In this document: one piece after another, positions 22,358 through 22,609 of the stretch
Layout: the number at the start of each line of letters is the position of its first letter
Numbering within the stretch: the first letter of the stretch is position 1
Assembly: GCA_934667845.1 (NCBI GenBank)
Contig: CAKUMQ010000043.1
Coordinates: 1-22,609 of the forward strand
DNA from: an uncultured Eubacteriales bacterium
GTDB lineage: Bacteria > Bacillota > Clostridia > Oscillospirales > Acutalibacteraceae
Length of the DNA stretch: 22,609 bases
Reading direction: 5' to 3'
Position numbers and translations under genes: made by a program
The notes under the pieces: generated by a model
The model's database searches: none
The model's input: the letters and a program-made list of their open reading frames with translations, nothing else
What the model was told of the DNA's origin: nothing

Positions 22358-22609
22358 TCAGAAGCTGAATTTTGAAATGTTAATCGCAATATGCATGAGT
22401 ATATATTGCTTCAGGTCTTCATCCAACTGACCGTGCAGATAGCTGTTGTTGTCAATCAGCGGCATAAAGCCATATTGCGTTTTGTCGTTGTCTGATTTAA
22501 ACGCTGTCGATTACCGAAGCAAAGTAGTTCTCGGAAACCGAGTCGAACAAGAAAGCGTCGATAAGACCCTCGCGCTTTGCCTGCTGTACTTCCTCGGTAA
22601 GGTTTTTGT
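22358..22609 (-). pseudogene. Frameshifted gene of unknown function, 5' end outside the window
   Basis: Read leftward from the window edge, the frame gives KNLTEEVQQAKREG, LIDAFLFDSVSENYFASVID and then stops at TAA (22497-22499). One base out of phase the sequence continues as AFKSDNDKTQYGFMPLIDNN and ends HIAINISKFSF at TGA (22358-22360), followed by a good terminator. Both parts have normal amino-acid composition, so a one-base insertion near 22502 in an otherwise coherent gene is the simplest reading; a sequencing error or programmed frameshift is also possible. I do not recognise the family. Its position next to three recombinases suggests cargo or a mobilisation gene of the integrative element. 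Confidence 0.6.

Noticed and set aside
22093..22389. A 98-codon - strand frame in the gene-free block
   Set aside because: It starts inside the preceding pseudogene, runs through a strong terminator hairpin and has no ribosome site.
1..22609. CRISPR array or classical insertion sequence
   Set aside because: No regularly spaced repeat series, no DDE transposase and no terminal inverted repeats with target duplication were seen.

Overview
The window looks like a chromosome segment of a gut-type Gram-positive anaerobe of the Clostridia, probably Oscillospiraceae (Ruminococcaceae). Three things suggest this. Core genes are GC-rich and preceded by strong AGGAGG-type ribosome binding sites. Surface proteins carry a Gram-positive sorting signal or a C-terminal membrane anchor. 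A eukaryote-like GH13 branching enzyme and a three-recombinase mobile element are present. Species-level placement is inference; no rRNA is in the window.

Region 1 (1-2084, + strand) is a polymorphic-toxin locus. It holds the C-terminal end of a toxin (HINT self-cleavage domain plus an AT-rich toxin tip), a probable immunity gene directly behind it, a small lipoprotein, a possible orphan immunity gene, and a scar of an RHS-repeat gene. The locus ends at a leftward tRNA-Pro(GGG) gene with its promoter and two tandem terminators.

Region 2 (2276-6460, - strand) is a housekeeping run: an ABC-F ATPase, a CPBP-family membrane protease, tadA (coupled through an ATGA overlap), a small cysteine-containing protein and mtnN. 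The ABC-F protein is strongly asymmetric: one composite ATP site keeps all its catalytic motifs and the other has lost all of them. Diverging from it is a glycogen branching enzyme (6688-8709, +) with a strong terminator.

Region 3 (8810-15064, - strand) is an apparent three-gene operon for an extracellular glycan-related system: a secreted carbohydrate-binding-like protein, a C-terminally membrane-anchored laminin-G/DUF1080-like protein, and a 1415-residue wall-anchored enzyme. The enzyme combines a duplicated beta-sandwich module, an Ig domain, a GH43-like propeller, an SGNH esterase domain, a chitobiase-C-type domain, a concanavalin-like domain, an Ig-like domain and a VPDTG sorting signal. 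A set of TTTGGTAT repeats lies upstream.

Region 4 (about 15550 to the window end, - strand) is the left part of an integrative element, more AT-rich than its surroundings. It appears to have inserted into an AbrB/SpoVT-type gene, whose truncated and frameshifted 3' part remains at 15405-15548. It carries three co-oriented, translationally coupled large serine recombinases, a small accessory gene, a Phd/YefM-RelE/ParE toxin-antitoxin pair inserted between two copies of a recombinase 3' end, a 380-bp non-coding stretch rich in inverted repeats, and a frameshifted gene of unknown function at the right edge.

The most unusual points are the domain combination of the 1415-residue protein, the one-site ABC-F ATPase, the toxin chimera with its RHS scar, and the recombinase-tail duplication around the toxin-antitoxin genes.
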